Below, in pieces: positions 1-8,602 of a stretch of 45,526 bases of DNA (position 1 is the first letter of the stretch; every line of letters starts with the position of its first letter). The position numbers and the translations under genes were made by a program. Location of the stretch: positions 1-45,526 of the forward strand of contig JAAXXZ010000011.1 of assembly GCA_013334245.1 (NCBI GenBank). Direction: 5' to 3'. The notes below the pieces were generated by a model, which did not search any database, was not told the origin of the DNA, and worked only from the letters and a program-made list of their open reading frames with translations. Source of the DNA: Candidatus Moraniibacteriota bacterium (GTDB taxonomy: Bacteria; Patescibacteriota; Minisyncoccia; Moranbacterales; UBA1568).

Positions 1-127
1 AATGACGGTCATCGACTCTCCTTTTTCCAACCCGAGGCTGATCTCCTCGCGCTCAGCATCGGACAGGCGCGTATATGATGTTTGCATACGGACAGGGTAT
101 CCGTTGCGTTAGATTCTGGAAACCGCC
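1..127 (-). mobile_element. IS30-like element, left end plus transposase N-terminus, truncated by contig edge
   Basis: Minus strand from nt 87: MQTSYTRLSDAEREEISLGLEKGESMTVI, resembling the IS30 N-terminal HTH. nt 4-127 are the exact reverse complement of 45403-45526. Confidence 0.8.
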
Positions 128-128
128 G

Positions 129-353
129 ATGAAAAAATACGCCGGGAAACGGTTGTACTTTTCATCGACAGCGGAGATCTTCTCGACCGACCAGGTCGGC
201 TGCATCCTTTGTGTCCGGGTCGGACCCGACGGGATGATGTCTTTGCCTGAACTGGTGGAACTTGACGGCCTTGTTCTCGATGCGGGAAGCTTCCTGGTTT
301 TGTCGAAGCCTCAGCTGCCGCCTCTGAAGAGCGGGACAACGATTTCCGGGTAA
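129..353 (+). CDS. hypothetical small protein directly flanking the IS end
   Basis: ORF from ATG 129 (MKKYAGKRLYFSSTAEIFSTDQVGC...), followed by a terminator-like hairpin; no recognised family. Confidence 0.35.
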   Translation: MKKYAGKRLYFSSTAEIFSTDQVGCILCVRVGPDGMMSLPELVELDGLVLDAGSFLVLSKPQLPPLKSGTTISG

Positions 354-366
354 TCCGAAAACCAAC

Positions 367-397
367 GAAGGCCCTGTGTGAACCACGGGGCCTTTCG
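367..397 (+). terminator. Rho-independent terminator-like hairpin
   Basis: AAGGCCC...GGGCCTTT. Confidence 0.5.
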
Positions 398-444
398 AAA
401 TTCCCGCCGTGGTATACTGGTGGCGTAATCCGTAGAAAAAAACT

Positions 445-867
445 ATGGCGATCACCAAAGAGGCGTTCATCGCGGAACTCAATCACGACCTGGCATACGA
501 GTTCGGCGCGGCGGTGCAATATGTCCAGCATGCGGCGACCGTGACGGGCGCCGAGTACGACGCGATATCCAAGGAGCTCATCATCCACTCCAACGAGGAG
601 ATGATGCACGCGGTCTCGCTCTCGAACATGATTTGCGACCTGGGCGGGGTGCCGGGAGTCGACGTGGAGGAACGGCAGACATCCTCGGTATCCAAGGAAA
701 TGCTTGAGCAGGACTTGGCCGGTGAGGAGTTGGCCATTTCACGGTACAAGGAGCGTATCGCACAGGCGGAGGCGCTCGGTGAGTACGGCGTCCGTCGGTT
801 GCTCGAGGATATCCTCATGATGGAGGAGGAACACCGTCGTGACCTGGCAAACACGTTGGGGAAGTAG
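445..867 (+). CDS. ferritin-like / bacterioferritin-type protein
   Basis: Four-helix pattern with ELNHDLAYEFGAAVQY, SNEEMMHA and MMEEEHRRDL metal-ligand-like motifs. Confidence 0.8.
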   Translation: MAITKEAFIAELNHDLAYEFGAAVQYVQHAATVTGAEYDAISKELIIHSNEEMMHAVSLSNMICDLGGVPGVDVEERQTSSVSKEMLEQDLAGEELAISRYKERIAQAEALGEYGVRRLLEDILMMEEEHRRDLANTLGK

Positions 868-886
868 GGTACTAAAAAAAGGGGGA

Positions 887-916
887 GAAAACGGGAGATG
901 ACTCCCGTTTTCTTTT
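887..916 (+). terminator. Rho-independent terminator
   Basis: GAAAACGGGAG-atga-CTCCCGTTTTC, 11-bp perfect stem then T-rich tract. Confidence 0.85.
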
Positions 917-1061
917 CGCTCAATACCATGTCCAAGCTCGGGTAATGTAAGAAGATGCCGCATTTTTCGTCTCCGCGAGCCCAGGCCTTCATGAGGGGCG
1001 GTCCGGGATTCTGGAATATGAACGGATGACGTTTTGGCGCGAACAATGACTGGATTGCCGT

Positions 1062-1089
1062 GATATGAATACGGTCCCGTATTCATATC
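1062..1089. repeat. 28-nt near-perfect palindrome
   Basis: GATATGAATACGG-tc-CCGTATTCATATC. Confidence 0.8.
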
Positions 1090-1211
1090 TCACAAAGACG
1101 GAATGAATGTTAGATACTTTCGGGATGGCGATTGCGCCTGGAGGGAAAGTATGCGTAGAATGAGGAAAAGCGTTTGTTTACCAATAACCGTTATCCTCAA
1201 AGGGGGTGGAT

Positions 1212-1466
1212 ATGGCTGTCGTACTTTCGATATCGGCCATCGTGATCCTGTTTGGTGCGCAGATCGATGCCTCGCTCGCGATACTGATTGTGGCGGCAGT
1301 CGTTGCCTGTATCGCCCTCGGGTTCCTCGGGCTGCAGGAACGCGCGGGAGGGCTGGACAAGTCCGTCGGTACGATCGTGTTTTATGCCATCGTGGTGATG
1401 TATGTGATCGCTTCGGCGATCGCCATCGGCATCATGGCATACATGACACCGAAACCGATCGTCTGA
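1212..1466 (+). CDS. small multi-pass membrane protein
   Basis: MAVVLSISAIVILFGAQ...; about 3 hydrophobic segments; AGGGGGTGG SD-like upstream. Confidence 0.65.
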   Translation: MAVVLSISAIVILFGAQIDASLAILIVAAVVACIALGFLGLQERAGGLDKSVGTIVFYAIVVMYVIASAIAIGIMAYMTPKPIV

Positions 1467-1625
1467 TCGGAAAGAGAAAAGAAGCAGGCTGTCAATTTCG
1501 CGGCCTGTTTTCTTGTGTTGAAATCCAAAAAACCCGCAACCTTCCATTTTCCTTCCGGAACCGCTACCATATATACAGGAGGAGGGGGGGTATGAATATG
1601 CTTCTAATCCGGTTTATCGTTCGGT

Positions 1626-2399
1626 ATGTTCAATGGTGAACTTGCGCAGTTAAAGTCATCATCCGAAATTGAGCGCGCAGTCCGGTATGACGGAAAATCG
1701 AATTCTCTTCGGATTGGCCATAGGACGCATATCGCCGATGGCGCGTGTGGCAGTATTTACCGGATTCGTGATGCCGACCTTATCGGGGCGGATGGGAGGT
1801 CTCGTCGTATTCCCGGAGCATTCGTCATCAAGGAATATCGACTTGTCACGCGGGACGACATTCGCGAATTTCTGACGCTCCATGAAACATTGAAAAAATC
1901 CGGAGCCGATACCTGGCGTTCTTTCCGTCTGATCGATGGAAGGAACATGGCGATCATGACCGATGGAGAGGCCGACGATTCGGAGACCGTCTCACGGTCA
2001 AACGTTTCCGAAAGTTCGAAAAGGCTGCTGTCTGAGGGGGTAGATGATTTCTTTGGTGTGGAGCTTTCGGTCCGGAAAGCGACAGAGAGCGCAGTTCGCG
2101 CGGGAAGGTTTGGCGTCGTCGTCCCGGGCGATTCCTGGTTCGCAAACATTTCAACGGGATCAACTCCAGAAAATGTAGGGAAAAGTCGCGAGTTAAAACG
2201 GATATTTATCGGGGATTACGATACGCTGTACGTGAAACAAGATGAAGTGAATGCGGTCATTCAACGAAACCTCAAGGAATTGCTGGAATTCCTCGAAGAT
2301 CTCATCACCCGATTCGTAGCTTCGAAAGAGCACGGGGATCGATTGAAGGAACTGGTGAGAGAACAGGTTGGGAAAGCTGATTCGAACGACATTGACTGA
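1626..2399 (+). CDS. divergent protein-kinase/APH-fold-like protein
   Basis: G-rich loop GACGSIY, FVIKEYR (VAIK-like), helix-C-like Glu, PGDSWFANI (D-x4-N), IGDYDTL (D-x-D). Confidence 0.55.
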   Translation: MFNGELAQLKSSSEIERAVRYDGKSNSLRIGHRTHIADGACGSIYRIRDADLIGADGRSRRIPGAFVIKEYRLVTRDDIREFLTLHETLKKSGADTWRSFRLIDGRNMAIMTDGEADDSETVSRSNVSESSKRLLSEGVDDFFGVELSVRKATESAVRAGRFGVVVPGDSWFANISTGSTPENVGKSRELKRIFIGDYDTLYVKQDEVNAVIQRNLKELLEFLEDLITRFVASKEHGDRLKELVREQVGKADSNDID

Positions 2400-2417
2400 A
2401 CTTGTTTTTATATTCCT

Positions 2418-3209
2418 ATGACCAAACGTCGCGACGTCACCATCGTCTCGTGGAACGTGAACGGGCTTCGGGCCGCCGGCCGGAAGGGATTTTCGGAATG
2501 GATCGGCAAGGGGGAATACGACATCGTATGCATCCAGGAAACGAAACTGCAGAATGTCGATCAGCTGCCGGACGAGCTCCAGGGGCCGGACGGGTACTAT
2601 GCCTATTTTCATTGTGCCACTGAGAAGAAGGGGTACAGCGGGACGGCCATCTATACCAAGGAGGAACCGCAGGTCGTTCGGACACACTTCGGTGACGAGT
2701 CGCTGCTGTCAAAGGAAGGGCGTATCATCGAGATGGAATTTCCGGAGTTCACCCTGCTCAACATCTATTTCCCGAACGGCGGAGCAAGCGACGAGCGGCT
2801 CGACTTTAAGCTGCGATTCTACGACGAGTTTCTCATACATGTGTCAGCTCTGGTCGCATCTGGCAAGAAAGTCATTTTTTGCGGTGACGTGAATACGGCG
2901 CACAACGAGATCGACCTCGCGCGGCCGAAAGAGAATATGAACAACACGGGTTTTCTCCGTATCGAACGGGATTGGATGGACCGGCTTGAACCGGCAGGGT
3001 TTCATGATACATTCCGGACATTGCATCCGGACGAGGTCGCCTATACGTGGTGGGACCTGAAGACGTGGGCGCGTTCGCGGAACGTCGGATGGCGGCTCGA
3101 TTACTTTTTCGTGAGCTCGAACCTGTCCGACTCCGTGCGGGACGCGTTCGTGTTGCCTGATATTCAGGGTTCCGACCATTGTCCGGTCGGCGTGACGCTT
3201 TCGGTATGA
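2418..3209 (+). CDS. xth: exodeoxyribonuclease III (EEP family)
   Basis: SWNVNGLRA, CIQETKLQ, GDVNTAHNEIDLARP, SDHCPVGVTL motifs. Confidence 0.92.
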   Translation: MTKRRDVTIVSWNVNGLRAAGRKGFSEWIGKGEYDIVCIQETKLQNVDQLPDELQGPDGYYAYFHCATEKKGYSGTAIYTKEEPQVVRTHFGDESLLSKEGRIIEMEFPEFTLLNIYFPNGGASDERLDFKLRFYDEFLIHVSALVASGKKVIFCGDVNTAHNEIDLARPKENMNNTGFLRIERDWMDRLEPAGFHDTFRTLHPDEVAYTWWDLKTWARSRNVGWRLDYFFVSSNLSDSVRDAFVLPDIQGSDHCPVGVTLSV

Positions 3210-3490
3210 ACCAAGGGGAAATCATCCGAGTCCGTTTTCAGATAACCGGCCTGGTGCAGGGAGTGAACTTCCGTTCTTCAACGTGCCGTGAGGCGGAGCG
3301 TCTCGGCGTGGTCGGGTTCGTCAGAAACGAGCCGGATGGCAGTGTCCGTATCGAGGCGGAGGGAAGTCGGGAAGCGGTTGAAGAACTGCTCGCCTTCGCG
3401 GCTCATGGACCATCGCACGCTCGGGTGGATCGGACGGAGCGTGAGATGATTCCGGTACTTCGGGAACATTCGTTTCGTATTCTTCGGTGA
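3206..3490 (+). CDS. acylphosphatase
   Basis: GLVQGVNFRSSTCREAERLGVVGFVRNEPDGSV; ATGA overlap with xth stop. Confidence 0.88.
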   Translation: MNQGEIIRVRFQITGLVQGVNFRSSTCREAERLGVVGFVRNEPDGSVRIEAEGSREAVEELLAFAAHGPSHARVDRTEREMIPVLREHSFRILR

Positions 3491-3503
3491 TGTCTGTCGC
3501 GAT

Positions 3504-4094
3504 ATGAAAAATGTCACAGTATCCAAGGCGGCTGATCTTGTCCGGTCGGGCGCAGTCGGTGTCATTCCGACGGATACGCTGTACGGTATCGTCGCTTCCG
3601 CGTTCGATACTGATGCGGTGGAACGGGTCTACCGGATTCGCGGACGCGACACGCGAAAGCCGTGTATCGTGCTGCTCGCCGACATGGCCGATCTTACCCG
3701 GTTCGGAATCGATCCGGACGAAGTGTCTCGGAAACGACTCTCCGAGGTCTGGCCCGGTCCTGTCAGCGTCGTATTGCCGTGCTCTGGGTCGGAATGGGAA
3801 TATCTCCACCGAGGCACCGGTACGATCGCTTTCCGGGTTCCGGATGATCTGGAGCTTCGTGTGTTTCTTGCTTCCGCCGGTCCGGTCATCGCACCCTCGG
3901 CGAATCCGGCGGGTGAACGTCCGGCGGAAACCGCCGACGAGGCGAGACAGTATTTTTCGGATATGACGGACTTCCTCGTCGATGGAGGGAGGCGTTCCGG
4001 CGAACCCTCGACCGTTGTGCGGCTTGGTGATGACGGACGATGGAACGTGCTCCGCCCGGGACCGGGACTGCCCGATCAGCTTCCCGCCGAGTGA
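3504..4094 (+). CDS. tsaC: L-threonylcarbamoyladenylate synthase (Sua5/YrdC)
   Basis: GVIPTDTLYGIVASAF, RGRDTRKPCIVL, PGPVSVVLP, APSANPAGERPA. Confidence 0.92.
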   Translation: MKNVTVSKAADLVRSGAVGVIPTDTLYGIVASAFDTDAVERVYRIRGRDTRKPCIVLLADMADLTRFGIDPDEVSRKRLSEVWPGPVSVVLPCSGSEWEYLHRGTGTIAFRVPDDLELRVFLASAGPVIAPSANPAGERPAETADEARQYFSDMTDFLVDGGRRSGEPSTVVRLGDDGRWNVLRPGPGLPDQLPAE

Positions 4095-4113
4095 TTTGTC
4101 GTTGGTGATGACG

Positions 4114-4146
4114 CAAAAACGACCTCTTTACAAGATGTCGTTTTTG
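4114..4146. terminator. bidirectional terminator-like hairpin
   Basis: CAAAAACGAC / GTCGTTTTTG, 10-bp perfect stem. Confidence 0.7.
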
Positions 4147-4226
4147 TGAAATAATATGAAGTCGCGTTCCGGATGTGTCGGTACGAATCCGGAGACTCCG
4201 ATGCCATATTTCTTATCCGTTTTTTT

Positions 4227-4736
4227 ATGAGTACGAACGAATATCAGGATCTTATCGACAAGGAACGGTATCAGGTGTTCATTTTTCATTGTCCGGTGAC
4301 CTTCCCGCTCAACTTCGCGTCGCATCCCTGGTTCGTCTGCAACGAGAAGGGGAACATCACGAGATGGGAGGTATTGGACCGGTTGAACGGGAACAAGGAG
4401 TGGGCGTATCTGCACAAGGATTATTTCCCGACGTTTTCCGGCATCGAGATCATCCCGTTCACTCGCACTGAACCTCTGTGGAAGGGCGAGTTATTGAAGC
4501 GAGTCGATGGCGAATTGGCGAAACGGATGATCGACGTGATCACCTCGAGCCATGAGCATTACCCCATCAAGGAATATTCGCTTATCGGGACGAACAGCAA
4601 TACCTACGCGCAGTGGGTGTTGGATCACTTCGAGGAACTAGATTTCAAACTTCCCTGGAACAGCTTCGGCAAGAACGCGGCAAAGTCTCCGGTTCGTGAA
4701 TTCGTGCTTCGGTTGCGCGACGGTTTGAAGGGGTAA
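4227..4736 (+). CDS. DUF3750-like hypothetical protein
   Basis: VFIFHCPVTFPLNFASHPWFVCNEKG...SNTYAQWVLDHF; the ORF track extends upstream to 4173. Confidence 0.6.
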   Translation: MSTNEYQDLIDKERYQVFIFHCPVTFPLNFASHPWFVCNEKGNITRWEVLDRLNGNKEWAYLHKDYFPTFSGIEIIPFTRTEPLWKGELLKRVDGELAKRMIDVITSSHEHYPIKEYSLIGTNSNTYAQWVLDHFEELDFKLPWNSFGKNAAKSPVREFVLRLRDGLKG

Positions 4737-4772
4737 AGGTGCGATATGGGTTCTGAAATCGAATATCTTGAA

Positions 4773-4799
4773 AAACCCGCTTTACAGGCGGGTTTTTTG
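4773..4799 (+). terminator. Rho-independent terminator
   Basis: AAACCCGCtttacaGGCGGGTTTTTT. Confidence 0.85.
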
Positions 4800-4843
4800 G
4801 TGCGAAAATGAGAGAGTTGAGAAAAATCGGCTGAGCATCATAT

Positions 4844-5353
4844 ATGAAGCAGGACAAGAATCTCGCATTCATAGACGGACAAAACCTGTATATGGGGACT
4901 GCTAAGCGGGAACGCGATCCGTGGAGAATCGATTTGCGCCGGTTCCGCGTCTATTTGGAACAGAAATACGGTGTCGTGAAAGCGTTCTACTTTCTCGGAT
5001 ACGTGCAGGAGGAACGCCAAGATCTTTACGAGGAAATACAATCTGCCGGATTCGTGTTGATTTTTCGTGAACATAATGCCGCCATGGCGGGCAAAAAGAA
5101 GGGAAACGTGGATTCCGATATCATTTTTAATGTGATGAAGAAACTGTACAAGCATGAGGTATTCGGAAAAATATTTCTCGTATCAGGTGACGGTGACTAT
5201 AAAATGTTTGTCGATTTTCTTGTCGAAGAGGGGATTTTTGGAAAGGTGCTCTTTCCGAACCGACAGTATGCATCGTCGCTGTATAAAAAGCTTGGATCGG
5301 AGTATTTCGATTATCTGGAATCGCCAGCGGTCCGAAAAAAAATCGGCGGATAA
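4844..5353 (+). CDS. NYN/LabA-like (DUF88) PIN-fold protein
   Basis: LAFIDGQNLYMGT, NVDSDIIFNVM, FLVSGDGDYKMFVDFL. Confidence 0.85.
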   Translation: MKQDKNLAFIDGQNLYMGTAKRERDPWRIDLRRFRVYLEQKYGVVKAFYFLGYVQEERQDLYEEIQSAGFVLIFREHNAAMAGKKKGNVDSDIIFNVMKKLYKHEVFGKIFLVSGDGDYKMFVDFLVEEGIFGKVLFPNRQYASSLYKKLGSEYFDYLESPAVRKKIGG

Positions 5354-5509
5354 AAAGAAAAGGGCTCCTTAGGCAGTGAGCCGTTCGGATCCCTTCTCGT
5401 CTGAATATTGACAGTATAGCAGAAAACGGGTCAGTGTCAAGCGGTAATGAGCGTGGAGTTGCCGGGCCACGATGAGACATTCGGTAAGACATGAATCTTT
5501 GGCCGAGTT

Positions 5510-6745
5510 ATGAAAAAGAACGTGAAACACAATCGGACAAGGCCGCTCGCGGATCGGATGCGGCCGCGGACGCTCGAGGAATTCCTCGGGCAATCTTCGC
5601 TTGTCGGTGAGGGAACTTTTTTGCGCAAGGCGATCGGGAGCGATGCGGTGCCGTCAATCATATTGTGGGGTCCGCCGGGAAGCGGGAAGACGACTTTGGC
5701 GACGATCATCGCGCACGAAACGCGGGCGGAATTTTTGGCACTTTCTGCGGTAACGAGCGGTATCAAGGAATTGCGCGACGTGATCGCGGCAGCGGAGCGG
5801 TCCCGCGCCGAGGGAAAGAGGACGATACTGTTCCTCGACGAGATCCACCGATGGAACAAGTCGCAACAGGACGCGTTGTTGCCGCACGTGGAACACGGGA
5901 CCGTGACGCTTATCGGAGCGACGACCGAGAACCCGAGTTTCGAGGTCAACGCGGCGCTCTTGTCGCGGGCACGAGTGTTCATCCTGGAAAAATTGTCAGA
6001 CGAAGCGATCGAGGAGATAGTCCGGAAGGCGCTTTCCGATACCGAACGGGGATTGGGTGGCGGTGACATCGAGGTGACCGAAGAGGCGGTCGCCATCATC
6101 GTACGATTCGCCGGAGGTGATGCCCGTATGGCGCTCGGCACGCTCGAGGCGGCCGCGTCCGAATCCTCTCATATCGCGGCGGAAACGGTGAAGGAAATCC
6201 TGCAGCGGCCGAATCTTCTCTATGATAAGACCGGCGAAGAACACTACAATATCATTTCCGCCTTGCATAAGTCCCTAAGAGGAAGTGACGCTGACGCGGC
6301 GCTCTACTGGCTCGGCAGGATGCTCGAGTCGGGGGAGGACCCGCTTTACGTCGCGAGGCGGCTGGTGCGGTTCGCGTCCGAAGACATCGGCCTCGCCAAT
6401 TCGTTCGCACTGCCGCAGGCCGTCGCTGCGTATCAGACGTGTCAGTTCATCGGAATGCCGGAGTGCGAGCTTGCGCTCGCACAGGCTGTCGTCTATCTGG
6501 CGAAGTCCAAGAAATCGAACGCGCTGTATGTCGGATACGGACATGTGAAAGACGATATCCGCGAACTGCCGAACGATCCGGTTCCGCTCCATCTGCGAAA
6601 CGCGCCGACCAAGCTGATGAAGACGGTCGGGTACGGGAGGGGATACAAATACACTCCCGATTTTGAAAGTCCGGAAGACGCACGACAGGACTATTTTCCC
6701 GAACGGCTCAGGGGAAGGAAGTACCTGAAATTCGGGGAAGAATAG
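5510..6745 (+). CDS. rarA: replication-associated recombination protein A
   Basis: RPLADRMRPRTLEEFLGQ, GPPGSGKTTLATIIA, LFLDEIHRWNKSQQDALLPHVE. Confidence 0.95.
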   Translation: MKKNVKHNRTRPLADRMRPRTLEEFLGQSSLVGEGTFLRKAIGSDAVPSIILWGPPGSGKTTLATIIAHETRAEFLALSAVTSGIKELRDVIAAAERSRAEGKRTILFLDEIHRWNKSQQDALLPHVEHGTVTLIGATTENPSFEVNAALLSRARVFILEKLSDEAIEEIVRKALSDTERGLGGGDIEVTEEAVAIIVRFAGGDARMALGTLEAAASESSHIAAETVKEILQRPNLLYDKTGEEHYNIISALHKSLRGSDADAALYWLGRMLESGEDPLYVARRLVRFASEDIGLANSFALPQAVAAYQTCQFIGMPECELALAQAVVYLAKSKKSNALYVGYGHVKDDIRELPNDPVPLHLRNAPTKLMKTVGYGRGYKYTPDFESPEDARQDYFPERLRGRKYLKFGEE

Positions 6746-6776
6746 ATAAAAATGTGATCTGATAACACGTATCCGT

Positions 6777-8021
6777 ATGCCGATGTCGAAATCGTTCGAG
6801 GAACGGCTGACGCCGTTACTGCCCGGTATAGTCGCCCAGTTCGGATCGCCCTTTCATCTGTACGATGAGCAGGGGATGCTCGATGCTATCGGAACACTGA
6901 AAAATAACCTGTTCGTGGTTGAGGGTGACCGTAATTTCTACGCGGTGAAGGCGAATCCGAACCTGGCGATTCTGCGACTCATGCTCGCGAACGGATTCGG
7001 ACTGGATTGTTCGTCGCCGTTCGAGCTTTCACTCGCTCAGCGTGCGGGCGCGCCGCCGGAGCGGGTCATGTTCAGCTCGAACGATACGTCGCGCGAATCG
7101 CTACGACTGGCGCTCGAGTACGGATGCATCCTGAATCTCGACGATGTCACACTGATCGAGAAGCTTCCGAAGATGCCCGAGTTGATCTCGTTTCGGTACA
7201 ATCCGGGCGAACTTCGACAGGAAGGAACCAATAGCATCATCGGTGATCCGCCGAACCAGAAGTTCGGGGTGCGTCGCGATCAGATTTCCGATGCCTATCG
7301 GATGGCGCGCGACTCGGGCGCCACGCGGTTCGGCATCCACACGATGTACGCCTCGAACCAACGCGATGCGTCCAACCTTGCCGGGACACTCGAAATGGTA
7401 CTCGAACTGGCCGGAGCGCTCGGCAAGGAACTGGGAATCCGATTCGAGTTCGTGAACGTCGGCGGCGGTCTGGGTATCCCGTACCGACCCGGTGAAGAGC
7501 CGCTCGACGTCGTCCATCTTGGGAAAGAGTATGCGAGACTGTTCGCCGCGTTCGAAACCGAAAACGGGTACCGCCCGAAACTGTATGCCGAATCCGGGCG
7601 TTACCTGGCGGGACCGCACGGCATCATCGTGGGGACGGTGATCAACGTCATGGACAAATATCGGAAGTTCGTCGGGGTGGATTTTTCCGAACTCGCGAAT
7701 ATTCCGCGGGCGGCGATCTATCCCGCGTATCATCATCTTACCGTGTTCGGCAAGGACGATATGTCGACCGGCGAGACCGTTGATGTGGCCGGGCCGCTCT
7801 GCGAGAACTTCCGCCTCGCGAAGGACCGCGTTTTGCCGCATGTGGAAGAAGGCGACTTGATTATCGTGCACGATACCGGCGCGCACGGGGTCGCCATGGC
7901 GTCACAATATAACGGGTGGCCACAGGCACAGCAATTGTTGCTTTGCGCGGACGGGTCGGTCCGCGTCGTCGCCCGCGCGACGTCTTTCGAAGATTATATC
8001 CGTACGCAGATCGAATGCTGA
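6777..8021 (+). CDS. lysA: PLP-dependent fold-III decarboxylase, diaminopimelate decarboxylase type
   Basis: FYAVKANPN, FRYNPG, NVGGGLGIPY, AESGRYLAGP, GPLCENF, HDTGAHGVAM. Confidence 0.82.
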   Translation: MPMSKSFEERLTPLLPGIVAQFGSPFHLYDEQGMLDAIGTLKNNLFVVEGDRNFYAVKANPNLAILRLMLANGFGLDCSSPFELSLAQRAGAPPERVMFSSNDTSRESLRLALEYGCILNLDDVTLIEKLPKMPELISFRYNPGELRQEGTNSIIGDPPNQKFGVRRDQISDAYRMARDSGATRFGIHTMYASNQRDASNLAGTLEMVLELAGALGKELGIRFEFVNVGGGLGIPYRPGEEPLDVVHLGKEYARLFAAFETENGYRPKLYAESGRYLAGPHGIIVGTVINVMDKYRKFVGVDFSELANIPRAAIYPAYHHLTVFGKDDMSTGETVDVAGPLCENFRLAKDRVLPHVEEGDLIIVHDTGAHGVAMASQYNGWPQAQQLLLCADGSVRVVARATSFEDYIRTQIEC

Positions 8022-8160
8022 GTCTCCTTGTCCGAATGAGACCGGTGGTCGTTTTGATGCTGTTTCAAAAAACAGTTGACAAATTTCATTTTCGTGTGTT
8101 AGTGTTTTTACAATCAAATGTTCTCGGTTCATCTTATTTAACAATGCAAACTTCAGATAT

Positions 8161-8493
8161 GTGAAACACATCGTTACATGTGCCTTCTGGCTTGCGGTGG
8201 AACAACTTTTCAAGGAAAATCCCGATTTGAAAACCATGTTCTATCAGGCGACAGTCATGAAAAAAGGCATGAAATCGAAATGGCCGCACGTCGATCTCAG
8301 ATACAACTTCGACAAGCGTGAAATTTCCGTTTCGCAGGGGAAGCTTCTCGTGCTCGGCCATTTTACTCCCGGAAAAGACGACTGTTTGTTCTGCTTTTCC
8401 GCGAAGGAGCTGTTGGAAAACGGTTCCCAAGAACATATCTCTTCATTTTTTTGCTGGGCCCCGTATCATATAGCGGAAAACCCGGCATCATAG
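8161..8493 (+). CDS. hypothetical protein
   Basis: 110-aa ORF (GTG start) in a locally AT-rich stretch, followed by a strong terminator. Confidence 0.55.
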   Translation: MKHIVTCAFWLAVEQLFKENPDLKTMFYQATVMKKGMKSKWPHVDLRYNFDKREISVSQGKLLVLGHFTPGKDDCLFCFSAKELLENGSQEHISSFFCWAPYHIAENPAS

Positions 8494-8505
8494 GATGAAC
8501 GACTT

Positions 8506-8538
8506 CGGCGGCCTGCGCTCCAGGTCGCCGCTATTTTT
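8506..8538 (+). terminator. Rho-independent terminator
   Basis: CGGCGGCCTG-cgctc-CAGGTCGCCG then ctaTTTTTTT. Confidence 0.85.
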
Positions 8539-8602
8539 TTCGTATCATTGCCATGTTTCCGTTTCCGTAGGTACAATGGGCAGGTACCATTATCGAAACG
8601 TT

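Noticed and set aside
75-353. 92-aa ORF starting inside the IS end
   Set aside because: The start lies in IS sequence antisense to the transposase; only the downstream part from ATG 129 is considered a possible CDS.
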